NCBI RefSeq assembly: GCF_029784155.1
Contig: NC_073692.1
Coordinates: 70,320,012-70,384,011 of the forward strand
From: Uranotaenia lowii
Taxonomy: Eukaryota; Arthropoda; Insecta; Diptera; Culicidae
Length of the DNA stretch: 64,000 bases
Direction: 5' to 3'
Part shown: one piece after another, positions 22,313-33,118 of the stretch
Layout: each line of letters starts with the position of its first letter
How positions within the stretch are numbered: the first letter of the stretch is position 1
Translations under genes and position numbers: made by a program
The notes under the pieces: model-generated
What the model was told of the DNA's origin: nothing
Databases searched by the model: none
What the model saw: only the letters and a program-made list of their open reading frames with translations

Positions 22313-23195
22313 AGCCAAGAGGTTCTTCAAACCTTCTTTTCGAATATTAGAAGTTTTCAAAATTTTTAAATTGGTTATAATTTATCTTTTGAAATATAAT
22401 TTTAGTGTGCACTAGACTGAGTCGCTTTGGGGTCATTTTTGAATACAAAACTAAAATATGGTTTTTTCAGAATTTTTAAGTAACGTTTACATGAGTAAAC
22501 TTGAACATTTAGGTTTGTATGGGAAAATTGAATATTTTGTACTGAAAAATCAACATCATTTTTGTTTCTTCTGTTGAACCGGGACGCCTGATGTTTTTGT
22601 GCCAATTTATAGATTTTTGAAAGAAAATTTTCCGTTGAACAACTTTTTCGAAGACCGCAACCTCGTATCTTATTAGACAAAATAGTTATTAGCTGTTTAA
22701 CAGGGGTGTGTCTTTTTGCATTGATAAACAATAAATTCAATTGACTTCACTGTTGGAGCCTCGCGAGATATTGCATGACTACTTTTCATGCTTTACTTCG
22801 GGTGGCTCCATCAATGATGTCAATTGAATTTATTGTTAAGAATTTCATAAGATAATTCATAAATTGCCACAACACGCATCAGCCGGCTTGGTTCCACAGA
22901 AGAATCAAAAATGATGTTGATTTTTCAGTACAAAATATTCAATTTTTCCATACAAACCTAAAAGTTCAAATTTACTCATGTAATCGTTACTAATAAATTC
23001 TGCAAAAAATCATGTATGAGTTTTGGACCGAAACGAAGCTTTTCAGACCCCAGGGTTTAAGAAATTCAAAAATGACCCCAAATCGACTCTGTCTGGTGCA
23101 CACTAAAATTATATTTCAAACGATAAATTATAACCAATTTAAAAATTTTGAAAACTTCCCATATTCGAAAAGAAGGTTTGAAGAACCTCTTGGCT
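22313..23195. mobile_element. Large palindrome enclosing GACTGAG MITE copy 1
   Basis: The inverted repeat starts AGCCAAGAGGTTCTTCAAAC and ends with its complement at 23195. The outer arms (about 100 bases each) continue without a break into the GACTGAGTCG arms of the MITE at 22415-23093, making one 883-base hairpin. Copies 2 and 3 of the MITE lack the outer arms. Confidence 0.75.
22415..23093. mobile_element. GACTGAG foldback MITE, copy 1
   Basis: Termini are GACTGAGTCGCTTTGGGG (left) and CCCCAAATCGACTCTGTC (right); the left end is preceded by TA. The arms include AAGTAACGTTTACATGAGTA and TTGAATATTTTGTACTG. The centre holds ACAATAAATTCAATTGAC and its inverse. Related copies lie at 43904-44716 and 60949-61742. 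There is no ORF of note. Confidence 0.8.
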
Positions 23196-23199
23196 AAAT

Positions 23200-23797
23200 T
23201 GAACTATGATTTTAAAAGGTAGCTGAAAAATTCCTTTGAATTCAGCCATAGTCATGGAATCAAATTCATCCACTGCCTTTGGGAATCACATAACTAACAA
23301 TTAACTGGCTTTCAAATTTTCTAAGGTGATAAATTTTTTTGAAGAAACACGAGGTATCAAAGAAAAAAAATCATAAGCCGAGAGAGATACAACGGCTCAC
23401 TGTACAGCTGCTCTTATTTCAAAATAAACAGCATGATTTCAAATGGATTGCCTATATTCGAACATTCTTAAGCCTAATGTCACTTTACCTTATCTTAAGT
23501 ACGCTACTGCTAAGACGTAAACATGCGGGGTCAAGCTACTCTGCATCTGGTCCGTCTTGTTATTGCCACATCAGTGCTAAAACAGCTGATCCGCTCACTG
23601 ACTCTATCCATTTTAATTCTCTGCGAAGAAGGATGAACCAAAATAAAACTCGATCAAATCGCAGGACTGTATTGGTGGAGGAGTATGTTTTTCGCCTTTC
23701 GTATGCTACGGACAGGCCCCGGCAACGATACAGGATTTGTCTATGTGTCGTGTGACCAACATCTTTTAACTAAGTGTTGGTTTTTTTCCTCCGATTC
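23200..23797. other. No gene recognised
   Basis: Holds a 138-codon ORF (23339-23755, +) without motifs. Neither bounded exons nor repeat partners were found. Confidence 0.35.
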
Positions 23798-24704
23798 AGG
23801 CTACGTAAAAGTAACGGAAATTTCGCTCAAAGTGATGGCCTTTTTTTCTGGTCATCGCTCCTCATTCTCACTCTAATATGTGTTGTGAGCCTACTTGGGG
23901 GCCGTTCAGATACCACGTGGACAGAAAATTGAGATTTTTGACCCCCTCCTCCCCCTCCGTGGACAAGCGTGGACATTTGGCTAACCCCTACCCCCCCTCC
24001 TCGGATGTCCACGTGGACACATTTGAATAAGTTTTTATTTTAAACACCTATAATTTGACAGTTAGAAAACACCACTTTTTGCCTTTTTGTTATAGAAATG
24101 GTTGATTTTGTGAAACCGAATAAGAATTTCCTGATATAAAAAAATTTAAAAACTTTAAATTTCTAAATTATCATATTTATCACTTGCTTTCAACTACTTA
24201 TTGTTTAAACTTAAACTGGAAAGGTTTGCCATTTTAAGATTTTGATTTAAACATCTTCATATTTATTCACCTTTAGAAAATATTTTGAAAGTAAGTTTGT
24301 CCACGTGGACATGACCCCAACCCCTACCCCCCTCGCCGTGGACAAGCGAGGACATTCCCATACCCCCCTCCCCCCCCTAAGTTGTCCACGTGGTATGTGA
24401 ACGGCCCCTTGGTCGAAATATTCTACTGAATCAAAGCAATCTAAAGATTCACTTTAATTCCTTTTTTGAAATAAGAATTGAAGGAAATCTTTCGATTGCT
24501 TTCATTCAGCCACATTTTCACTTTTTAACTTCAGCAATAGTCCTTAATCCAGTTCCATACTACCAATTTTTCATCCCATTCCCAAAAATCAGGCAAAATC
24601 AGGTATATTTTCAAAAATCAGGGAAAATCAATGGCTTCAGGTTGTCAGGCTAAGCCTCGAAAAATCAGGCAATCCCTGAAAAATCAGGCACATTGACATC
24701 TCTG
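23798..24704 (+). mobile_element. hAT-like MITE family, copy A (left end missing)
   Basis: The body words TCAGGCTACGTAAAAGTAACG, TGTTGTGAGCCTACTTGG, TCAGGCAAAATCAGG and the right end GACATCTCTG are shared in order with copies B (25630-26112) and C (26200-26928). The CAGGGTTGCCAAC left end is absent here. A 511-base MITE (23898-24408) has inserted at TTG. Confidence 0.65.
23898..24408. mobile_element. Harbinger-like MITE, TIR GGGGCCGTTCA
   Basis: Ends are GGGGCCGTTCAGATACCACG and its near-complement GGTATGTGAACGGCCCC. TTG is duplicated on both sides (23895-23897, 24409-24411), and copies B and C show the empty site CCTACTTGGTTG. Next to the TIRs lie GTGGACA words and C-rich tracts (CCCCCTCC). 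The 3-base TSD and G-rich ends suggest PIF/Harbinger, though the duplication is not the usual TWA. Confidence 0.75.
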
Positions 24705-24959
24705 GTTGCCGGCGCCTGGTTACGGCACATTCATGCTCTCTCTTCTCTCTCCTCACTAACACACGAACACTTAAACACAAAGACGCTTGCTCGATCCTCG
24801 TCACAACAAGCCCGCATGCGAACGCATGCATGCACTTCTTCGCAACACAATACACTTGATACACCAGCACCAGCACACATATCACAAGTCCGATCTTCCT
24901 AAGTTCTTCAGCTCACCAGGTGAAAGCACATGCAGATGTTTCTGACTTCGGACGCGTTA

Positions 24960-25517
24960 GGCTGATGTCATGCTGAAGCAACTAGCAACGCAACGCGTTC
25001 ACGCGTTCCAATAAGAAAGCGTTGCATCGCATTGGGATGTCATGCAGGCGCGACATGTCGCTTTGAAATTCCCTACAAATCATCACTTCTTTACATCTGA
25101 TAATGCTTTGAATCGTCTCCTTTCTTTCGGGAACCGTCAAAAACTTATCAGATCATGCTCGGATTGCAAGAATGCCGAAATTTGAACCGAAAAAATTACT
25201 TGTTTTTTTTGCGGGAATCAAGAATTTATGAAAATTTTCTTGTCGATTCAGATATTATTCAGTTTATTATCACAAATTTGGACGGATCTTCGAATTATTG
25301 TGGTTAAAACCCGAAATCACTGTTTTAAAACGAGAATAAACAATATTCCCATTGGATTTCCTACTTGTCGCGCTACAAAACACCCTGGCATCAGCTTTGT
25401 CGCGCTTTCCAATGCGCTCAGCATGACAGGTCTGCGCTTTTTCCATGGAGATCAAATGAGAGCTGGTTTGTCGTGTGAACGCGTTGCGTTGCTAGTTGCT
25501 TCAGCATGACATCAGCC
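24960..25517. mobile_element. Harbinger-like MITE, TIR GGCTGATGTCATGCTG
   Basis: The TIR of at least 40 bases starts GGCTGATGTCATGCTGAAGC and is nearly perfect at the other end (GCTTCAGCATGACATCAGCC). It is flanked by TTA (24957-24959 and 25518-25520). TTA duplication with GG-starting TIRs fits PIF/Harbinger. A 93-codon ORF inside has no transposase motif. Confidence 0.85.
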
Positions 25518-25629
25518 TTACGTGCAAAACAACGACGTGTGATGACACTCGAAAACTAATGGGCTCTCTTGCCCGCCTTAATTGAGCTAGAGTAGATGAG
25601 AGAGTCGCACGCTCACGGATGTTCGCAAT

Positions 25630-26112
25630 CAGGTTTGCCAACATTTTTTTTTTTTTTTTTTTCAAAAATCAGGGAACTGGTGAAATAAAAATCAGGCTAC
25701 GACAGTAACGGAAATTCCGATGACCTTTTTTTTGGTCTTCACTTCACATTTTAACTTTAATATGTGTTGTGAGCCTACTTCTTCTTCTTCTTGCATCAAA
25801 CTTTAATACGTGTTGTGAGCCTACTTGGTTGAATAATTCTACTGAATCAAAGCAATCGAAAGATTCCCTTTTTCAAATAAGAATTCAAGGAAATCTTTTG
25901 ATTGCTTTGATTCAGCCACATTTTCACTTTTTAACTTCAGCAATGGTACCTAGTCCAGTTCCTTACTACCCATTTTTCATCAAGTTCACAAAAATCAGAC
26001 AAAATCAGGCATATTTTCAAAAACCAGGGAAATTCAATGGCTTATCAGGTTGTCAGGCTGAGCCTCGGAAAATCAGGCATTCCCTGGAAAATCAGGCACA
26101 TTGGCATCTCTG
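25630..26112 (+). mobile_element. hAT-like MITE, copy B (483 bases)
   Basis: Starts CAGGTTTGCCAAC, ends TTGGCATCTCTG, and is flanked by an 8-base duplication TTCGCAAT (25622-25629 and 26113-26120). An 8-base TSD with CAG-type ends fits hAT. A T-run follows the left end. The 200-codon ORF that crosses from here into copy C is a chance reading through repeat DNA. Confidence 0.85.
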
Positions 26113-26199
26113 TTCGCAATTCGCAATGTATGATTTGTCTGAGAGATTGGACATAATGTTTAGATTCTCGGTGAGACTGCTCCAGATTGCAATCCGAAC

Positions 26200-26928
26200 C
26201 AGGGTTGCCAACATTTTTTCTCAAAAATCAGGGAACTGGCGAAATAAAAATCAGGCAAAATCAGGCTACGTTAAAGTAACGGAAATATGGCTCAAAGTGA
26301 TGACCTTTTTTTTTTTTTTTGGTCATCGCTCCACATTTTCACTCCTATGTGTTGTGAGCCTACTTGGTTGAATAATTCTACTGCATCAAGTAATCGAAAG
26401 ATTCCATTTAAATCAATTTTTAAAATCGGAAGATTCAGCCACATTTTCACATTTTCACTTCAGCTATGGTACCTACTCCAGTTCCTTACTACCCATTTTT
26501 CATGACATTCGCCAAAATCAGGCAAAATCAGGCATATTTTCAAAAATCAGGGAAATTCAATGGCTTATCAGGTTGTCAGGCAGAGCCTCGAAACATCATA
26601 AACATCGACATAACATCGACATAAATATTTTGACAAAACAGTTAAAATTCAAATTTTTTGTTGCAAAATGGCAGGAAATGATTCAAAATAGTAATTGAAA
26701 AGTGAGGAATGCCACGAAGAAGCACCACAATGGTCTCAGGTTGATAATGTAAAGAATGTATGATTTTTATCAAGTAATGAGTATTATTTCCTACTCTGCA
26801 ATATTGCGATCTGGCAACCAAAAAAAAGGTCGTCATCGATAAAGATCGCCATCCAGACCTTTTTCAGAATTTTTTTTAAAATCCTCCATAAATATCTGAA
26901 AAAAAGTTGGCATCTCTGGTTGTAGCCT
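26200..26928 (+). mobile_element. hAT-like MITE family, copy C
   Basis: Starts CAGGGTTGCCAACATTTTTT and repeats the body of copies A and B as far as about 26590. Then 26590-26900 differs (ACATCGACATA repeats and unrelated sequence) before an end GGCATCTCTG. No matching TSD is visible, so the right part may derive from another copy or an internal replacement. Confidence 0.65.
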
Positions 26929-26929
26929 C

Positions 26930-27395
26930 GGATCGCACCAATAAATATAGCTTCCACTTGAACGGGTTATCTGTGTCTAGTTTTCACCCGCAGTTTTAAT
27001 AATTAGTTCGGAACTCGGCACAGCGTACGTCCGGTCACCAGGACTGTCACGAAAACACTCCACAATATTGCCCGGCTAACGATGCATGATCCCTATGATC
27101 CTCTCTCCTTCTTGGTTCCTCTCAGATCTACCAGATGTGGAATTCTCTTGCGAAACTCGAAACTCGATGATGCAACCCAGCTTATCGTATCGCAAAGTTT
27201 AAATGAGGTAAGCATTAGAAATTAGCGGTACGGAAGCAGACCCGCTTCACGTAACCGGTCCAGATGAAGCGTTCTGTAATATTCCCCGGCAAGGTTATCT
27301 TAGGTGGCAATGCCTAAACGTTTGATTAAAATCGGACAACACAACTGATTTTACAATTTACCTTACTGTTTAGAAACGAAATGGGACAAGAACTT
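26930..27395. other. No gene recognised
   Basis: Relatively GC-balanced sequence without repeat partners or convincing exons. Confidence 0.35.
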
Positions 27396-27849
27396 ATCAC
27401 ATACATACACGGATTAGAAAGAATATCAAATTCACTTGTGAAATAGAAGATGACATAAAATTTCCTTTCCTGGATGTTCTTGTAAAAAGAAATGAAGGTC
27501 TCTTCCAATTCAAAATTTATTGGAAACTTACCTAATACACCCATAGAAGAGGTTGAAAAAATCCAATGCCTTTTTAGCAAATCTCCGCCGAAAATGCGCT
27601 GAAAAGTGTAAGGTGTCAAAGGTGATATGATTGGAGAAGCACTACTGGCATAAAGACTCGAGCTCCCAAGCTTAATGATGCATAACCACTACATTCAAGC
27701 GAAACAAGAAAAACATTTTACAGGATTTTCCTCCTATTGGCTCCTATTGGCCTATTCCGCTCGCGTTCTTTTCTTATGCCCATTTGGCCGTGATATTGAT
27801 TACTCATTACTAAGACTTCTAATCATGCATTCCAACATAAGATTGCAGC

Positions 27850-27930
<81 letters not shown>

Positions 27931-28290
27931 AACTTCAACTTATCTTCCAAACGGCTAATAAAAATGGATACCAAATCAGTTCCTTCAAGCTATACTAAAG
28001 AAAAAAGAAAGATTACTACAACGAAAATTTTTTACCACTTACGTAGATCCATGGTAAAAGATTAGTATCGACTATAGACCCAGTAGATCTCTTCTACAGT
28101 TCCGATGAATATTTACATGACTTTAAAAAATTGTGAACATTGGACAAACCAAAAAAAACCTTTGACAATCACTTGACTATATGTAACTAGATCTGATTCA
28201 AAAAAAAAGATCCGTCTTGTTAAGCTGATTTCAGCTTTGAATAGTAACCTTCTAAAATTAAATGTAGCAGCCAGAAAACATTGAAAAATT
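27396..28290 (+). pseudogene. Decayed Penelope-like retroelement
   Basis: Around 27435-27530 one frame reads FTCEIEDDIKFPFLDVLVKR and continues NEGLFQFKIYWKLT, closely resembling the segment after the RT domain in Penelope-like elements (FLDVLV...YRKPTHT). Near 27927 a reading KELQLIFQTANKNGY resembles the following linker. At 28137-28163 NIGQTKKNL resembles the second motif of a GIY-YIG endonuclease (YIGQTKR). Stops, frameshifts and a GA microsatellite separate these pieces. The order RT tail then GIY-YIG is that of Penelope. It is a relic; the family is inferred from short motifs. Confidence 0.5.
27855..27926. repeat. GA dinucleotide microsatellite
   Basis: About 36 uninterrupted GA units. 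The purity suggests recent expansion. A long Arg-Glu reading frame through it is an artefact of the repeat. Confidence 0.97.
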
Positions 28291-30502
28291 CAACCAAAAT
28301 TCAGTTGATAAATCAAGGTACGGATAGAAGATAACAAAGGTGAATACCACTGTGAAAAAGGGCTATTTACTGTGGGTCGGGAAAGAAATTTTTAATGGCA
28401 AAATTTGTATGATTTGTATCTCTCTCTAAACGCAAGAATAAAATATAAATAAATGTATAGCAATTGCTTTTGATTTTTTTTTACTTTGTTACAAAAATTC
28501 TCAATTCAGTTTAATACAAGCGTACAAATGTATATAAAAGTCACTGTTCCCATAGTTTCAAAATTGTATGTTAATGTCAACCAATCGAGACAAGGAAGGC
28601 GCATGATTTACAAATTTCCGGCTACCGGGCTATGCCTGAAGAAATAATTCGAACTCATAGGACAGTTCCTATCACAGTGGTTTTCCACCCTCTCGGATGA
28701 TAGATTGTTTGGTTAGTAGCATTGAATGCATATGCAAAATTTCCCACTCACTTGATGACTTTTCATATAGGTACCAACATTTAAAAATCAATTCGATTCC
28801 ACAATCGCTAACGCCTAAATTGTTAAAATTGGATGCATACTATTTTGGCCAAAGTGATAAACTTTTTTTATACTAGTTATCGTTTACCTTTATTCCGTAG
28901 AACATTCGATTCCTTTTAACTGCTTGTTAAATGGTCGTACCAAATGTTAACAACTCTAACCGACCTGAGGTCGGGTGACTTCACAGCCAAAGGCCAATCC
29001 TCCCAGATTTGCTCAGTTTTCCCACCAGGCAGCGCCATAAATCTTATCAGGTTTGGCCAACCGGCAAACCGCTAAGCCGCCTGGAGGGATTCAAACGAAC
29101 CGTCACATCAGAAAACACAACCGTGTTGCTGGCGACCTTAATTCGAGCTGTGTGGGAGTATAATTTTATTTTTATTTTCTTCCTTAAATAACGAGTTTAG
29201 ACACGTGTGCAAACGAGACAATTTTCCCTACTTTTCTGGGAGTCAATTTCATAATCGATGAAATATGAATGAAACCGATAAAATTGTCCAATCAATCAAT
29301 TTCACTAAATCATGACATATTTCAGGTGCCATAAATATTTAATTTCGGAAAAGCAGCGCTACTAAACGCTTCGCAATAAAGAGCCACAATGTTTCGCTTT
29401 CGCTATATGACTAAGCCTATGTCACGACCTTAGGCCCAACACAAGCCATATCAAGCCGCCATCCTCCACGTGTTTCACTTAGAGAGAGAGACATATCTGG
29501 ACAGAGCCATCTGACAGCCTCTGAATCCTCGTTTGATCTATTGCCTTTATGCAAGTGGTGGCCACTGCTGAGTGGCCTCTTCACTCGCCTGGCTAATGAA
29601 CCCATTCCAATGTGCCAAACAAGCTACATTACAGATGAAGACACGTGTTGATTAAATGGGGCGGGCCGGCGGACACACGTAGGACGTAGCGCTTTGAACG
29701 TGATTGTCACATGGTGAGACATCGAGTGGTCCGAACGATGGGGTAACATTTCACTCAATGAGCACCAAGGAGATTTATGTAACCGGTCAAAGGTTCTGCT
29801 CCTCCGGTTAAACTTAAAGTTCACCGATTGCCAGCAAAATGAACGATTACATCTTTAAACATAGAGACGATCTATCAGATATTAAAACTAGCTGAAACCA
29901 AATGTCTTGTTTTAGAACCAAAATTAATTAATTACGAGTATTGCTGAAGACTAATTGAACATTTTCAATCTTTTAATTTTAAAAATTTTAGGAAACAATA
30001 ATTCACGAGAAACCTCTTCCTGGTATATTTGAGCTCTCATATTATTTTTCTAGTCTAGGCAACCTAGGCGTGTTTTTAAGTTTGAAGAAAAAAATCTTTG
30101 GGGTAATTGCTGCCGTTGCCGTTTCTTGAATAAACCCTGTTAACGTGGTTATGCTTATCACCGTGCCCAAATTCTAACCATCTTTTCTTTACAGAGTCTA
30201 AATGAGCTGTCCATTACGTTCATACCGATGTTTTTCTCTTTATCTTTCTAACTTTCATCTTTCCGGATCTTTTCTCATTTTCTGTACCCGTTCTTTGCTA
30301 CTACTCTTCGGTGTAACTAACTACTTTCATCGGAAACTCATGCATTCATCATACACATACATTGTACAAATTTACGTATACTATCCTCGATGTATCTACA
30401 TGTGTACCATCAACTGCCCATTGGTGTACGAATCGAAAAATTCTTCCAATCGGTGCGTGTACTCAGAACATCCAACTCCGACTATCAGTACACCACAGGC
30501 AG
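28290..30502. other. No gene recognised; probable intron upstream of the membrane exon
   Basis: Mostly single-copy DNA. A polypyrimidine tract with CAG at 30181-30194 could be an alternative acceptor, but the frame that leads into the membrane exon has a TAA at 30318-30320. An exon start in that frame must therefore lie after 30320, or translation could begin at the Met codon at 30390. Confidence 0.45.
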
Positions 30503-30995
30503 TTTCAGTAGGACAGCCTCTACTCATACTACTAGCTCTAGTACCACCTCTTCTACTACTACTACTACTACTCCATCAACTACTACCACCACTACACAAA
30601 CCAGTTCTAGTACTACTGCTCAGCAAACAAGCTTGAGTCCTGCGAGCAGTTTACAAACTGGCCAGTTACTCAACATCTCTAACAACTACATCAACAATAC
30701 CAGTAGTAGTTTGAATAACAACAGTGGCGCAGCTAGTGCGCCCGATCGACTGATCGAACAACAACCCTCGATCGCGGGTGGTTCCACGCCCACACTGTCC
30801 TTACCTTCGTCTCGTCTCTGCAGCAATCAGTCGCAGGCGGATCGGGACCGGGAACGGCAACGGATGGAGTTCTACGCGACGTACGACGTGATGACCGGGG
30901 TCCGGATAGCGGCCACCCTCGGGGGGTTCTTCGGCCTGATGGTGTTCCTGGTGATCTACAAAAGTCGCAGCCGGTCGACGGCCAAGGCGTTGAAG
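30503..30995 (+). CDS. Ser/Thr-rich and transmembrane exon of an unrecognised membrane protein
   Basis: The 3' border is firm: GTTGAAG is followed by GTGAGT and the frame ends in phase 0. The 5' border is inferred: AG at 30502 gives the phase required by the donor at 18878, but AG at 30488 or 30508, or a start at Met 30390, are possible. The encoded part begins Ser/Thr-rich (runs of Thr, many N-X-S/T sites such as NISNN and NNTSS), like a mucin-type extracellular stalk. A conserved-looking stretch MEFYATYDVMTG follows, then a hydrophobic segment of about 20 residues (VRIAATLGGFFGLMVFLVIY) followed by KSRSRSTAKALK. The basic residues after the membrane segment predict an outside N-terminus and inside C-terminus. 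I cannot name the family. Confidence 0.75.
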
Positions 30996-33118
30996 GTGAG
31001 TAACGTTTGTCGAAACCATTGAGATACAATTTTTTAACGAATATTTTGCCCTAGTTGAATATACTCTCTGGAGTCATCAGGTCAATAACTTTATTACAGG
31101 TTAAGCCAAGCTCAGTTTCTTTTTGATTGGTCATTATGCTATTGAGCCTACCTTTCTTCTAAACTTTTGTGCAAATGATAAAAATTTCAATAAAAAACTA
31201 GTATTTCTCTTAACATTATTTTATAGGTAGGTATGTATGCACTCTCTGGAGCCACCACTTACCGGTTTTTATAAATAAATTCATACAGCGGACACAGGGG
31301 AAAACGATGCAAAAAGGTGATCAAAATTATTTACGACAAAACAAAGCGTTTAAGACCTAGTGTCTTTAGGACATTTAATTAACATTACAAGAACTTCAAA
31401 ATGAGCTTTTGATAAGAGTGATTAAATCACCTAGTAGTGAGATAGAAAAAATATTTTAATAAAATTCACATTTTAAAGCTGTAATATTTTCAGCAAGTTT
31501 TTGGGTTGTAAAAAGTGTAGTAATTTTGTTGAAGACGTCATCATCGTAGAAACAATCCATAAAAAGTAAGAAAGGTTCGAAATTAATTTTTTTTTTTTTC
31601 AAAATTTTCAGTTTTCCAACGATATTTTTTCAGACAGAGCTTAAACATGCAAGGTACCAAGAGTTTTAAGTCACTTAAAATACTTAAAAAAATATCAAGA
31701 CTGAAACGAGATATGCATCCTTATTCTTGTTTACGGCGTATTTGTCGTTTGTTCAAATGGATACTTTCGGTCGAATTCGGAAAAACTATTCTTGTCTTAT
31801 TTGAAGGAAAACAAGAATACAAAATTGCAAAACTATCGAACGAATGTCATTCGATCGAAAACGAGAATACGGATGATATTCAAAAAACTTTGAAAAACTG
31901 TTTTCCAACAACTGTATCTTTCTAGTTCGATTGAGTTCGGTTAATGTTTTGGTTGCATTATAATCAGTAAATCAGGTAGTTTTTACTTTTATAAAAAAAA
32001 AACAATAATTTTCAACGTTAATTTTTTTATTAAGCTTCGTGATTGATTTAAACTAACTGGCAATAAGCAACGGTTTTGTTTGGGTTAAAACTTTATCCAC
32101 ATCCTTCTCTCGCACGCGTTTTACTTTGTTTAATCTCAGCAGAAAAGGACATCTGAACGGCCAAAGATAGAATTTCAAATATCGAGCGTTGTTTTTATTT
32201 TTTATCTTTCCGTTTGTTACTAAATATTCTTATTCGTTTATTCTCATTTCAATAATTTCACATTTTCTTTTATCTGAAATAAAAATGTAAATAAATTTGT
32301 ACTCTTAATTTGCCCAACTCAAATATTGAATTTATTTTTATAAATAGAGCAGTTTAAATCCATTCGTTAGGAACTAAAATGATCATTTTAAAGTAAACTT
32401 GAATTTTGCCCTAAAACCATTGAAAATCACTAACTTAAATCAATCATAAATCTTCAAAGAAAACGTTTTAACGTTCAAATCATGGCCGTAGGAACGGGGG
32501 GGGTTTTGGGGGTTAAACCCCCCCCCCCCCCCATGAGGGTCCAAAAAAGGAAGCGAGGTATTCTACTATACACTCAAAATTTTAAATTCATAATCAATTT
32601 ATGATATTAATAGAGCAAAGATATTCAAGAGTAATTATCTGAACTAAAAACTAATACAAAAACCTCAAAAACCCATTTCAAGTTCAAGATTTTGCTACAG
32701 TTTTTAAAAATTTTCTCACTTGTTCATAGAATAAGGTTGTCAGAATTTTTTTCGGCACGTATCTGGGCTGTTTTATATAAAAACCTGGCAAATTACGGGT
32801 ATTTGATTTCAAACTTGTCGATCAAATCCAGGCAAAACCGGGCAATTTTGGTCAAAACCTAGGAATTGCTCATCAAAAATCTAGAAAAAAAAACTAAGAA
32901 ACTGCAAAAATTTTGGACGCATAAATAAAAAACAATTATAACACAAATTTCATTTGAGAATAAGAATAAGAACAAATCCATTTTTTTTCCTATAACCAAA
33001 ATTCTACATATTTTCGTATTTCTGATTTTGTATCAAGTTTAGGATTCGTGATTTTCAGTTCGAATAATCATAAGAAATTAGGAATGGAAAGCTGCTTTGA
33101 AATCCTTGTTGAATCATG

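Noticed and set aside
25769..26371. 200-codon + strand ORF
   Set aside because: It runs across two copies of a non-coding MITE family and has no domain; the matching frame in copy A is broken.
27675..27998. ORF with a long Arg-Glu repeat
   Set aside because: The repeat is a GA microsatellite; only the short KELQLIF segment may be a relic of a Penelope-like ORF.
30202..30636. 144-codon hydrophobic + strand ORF
   Set aside because: It overlaps the membrane exon in another frame; its Leu runs come from the ACT/CTA repeats that encode Thr/Ser in the true frame.
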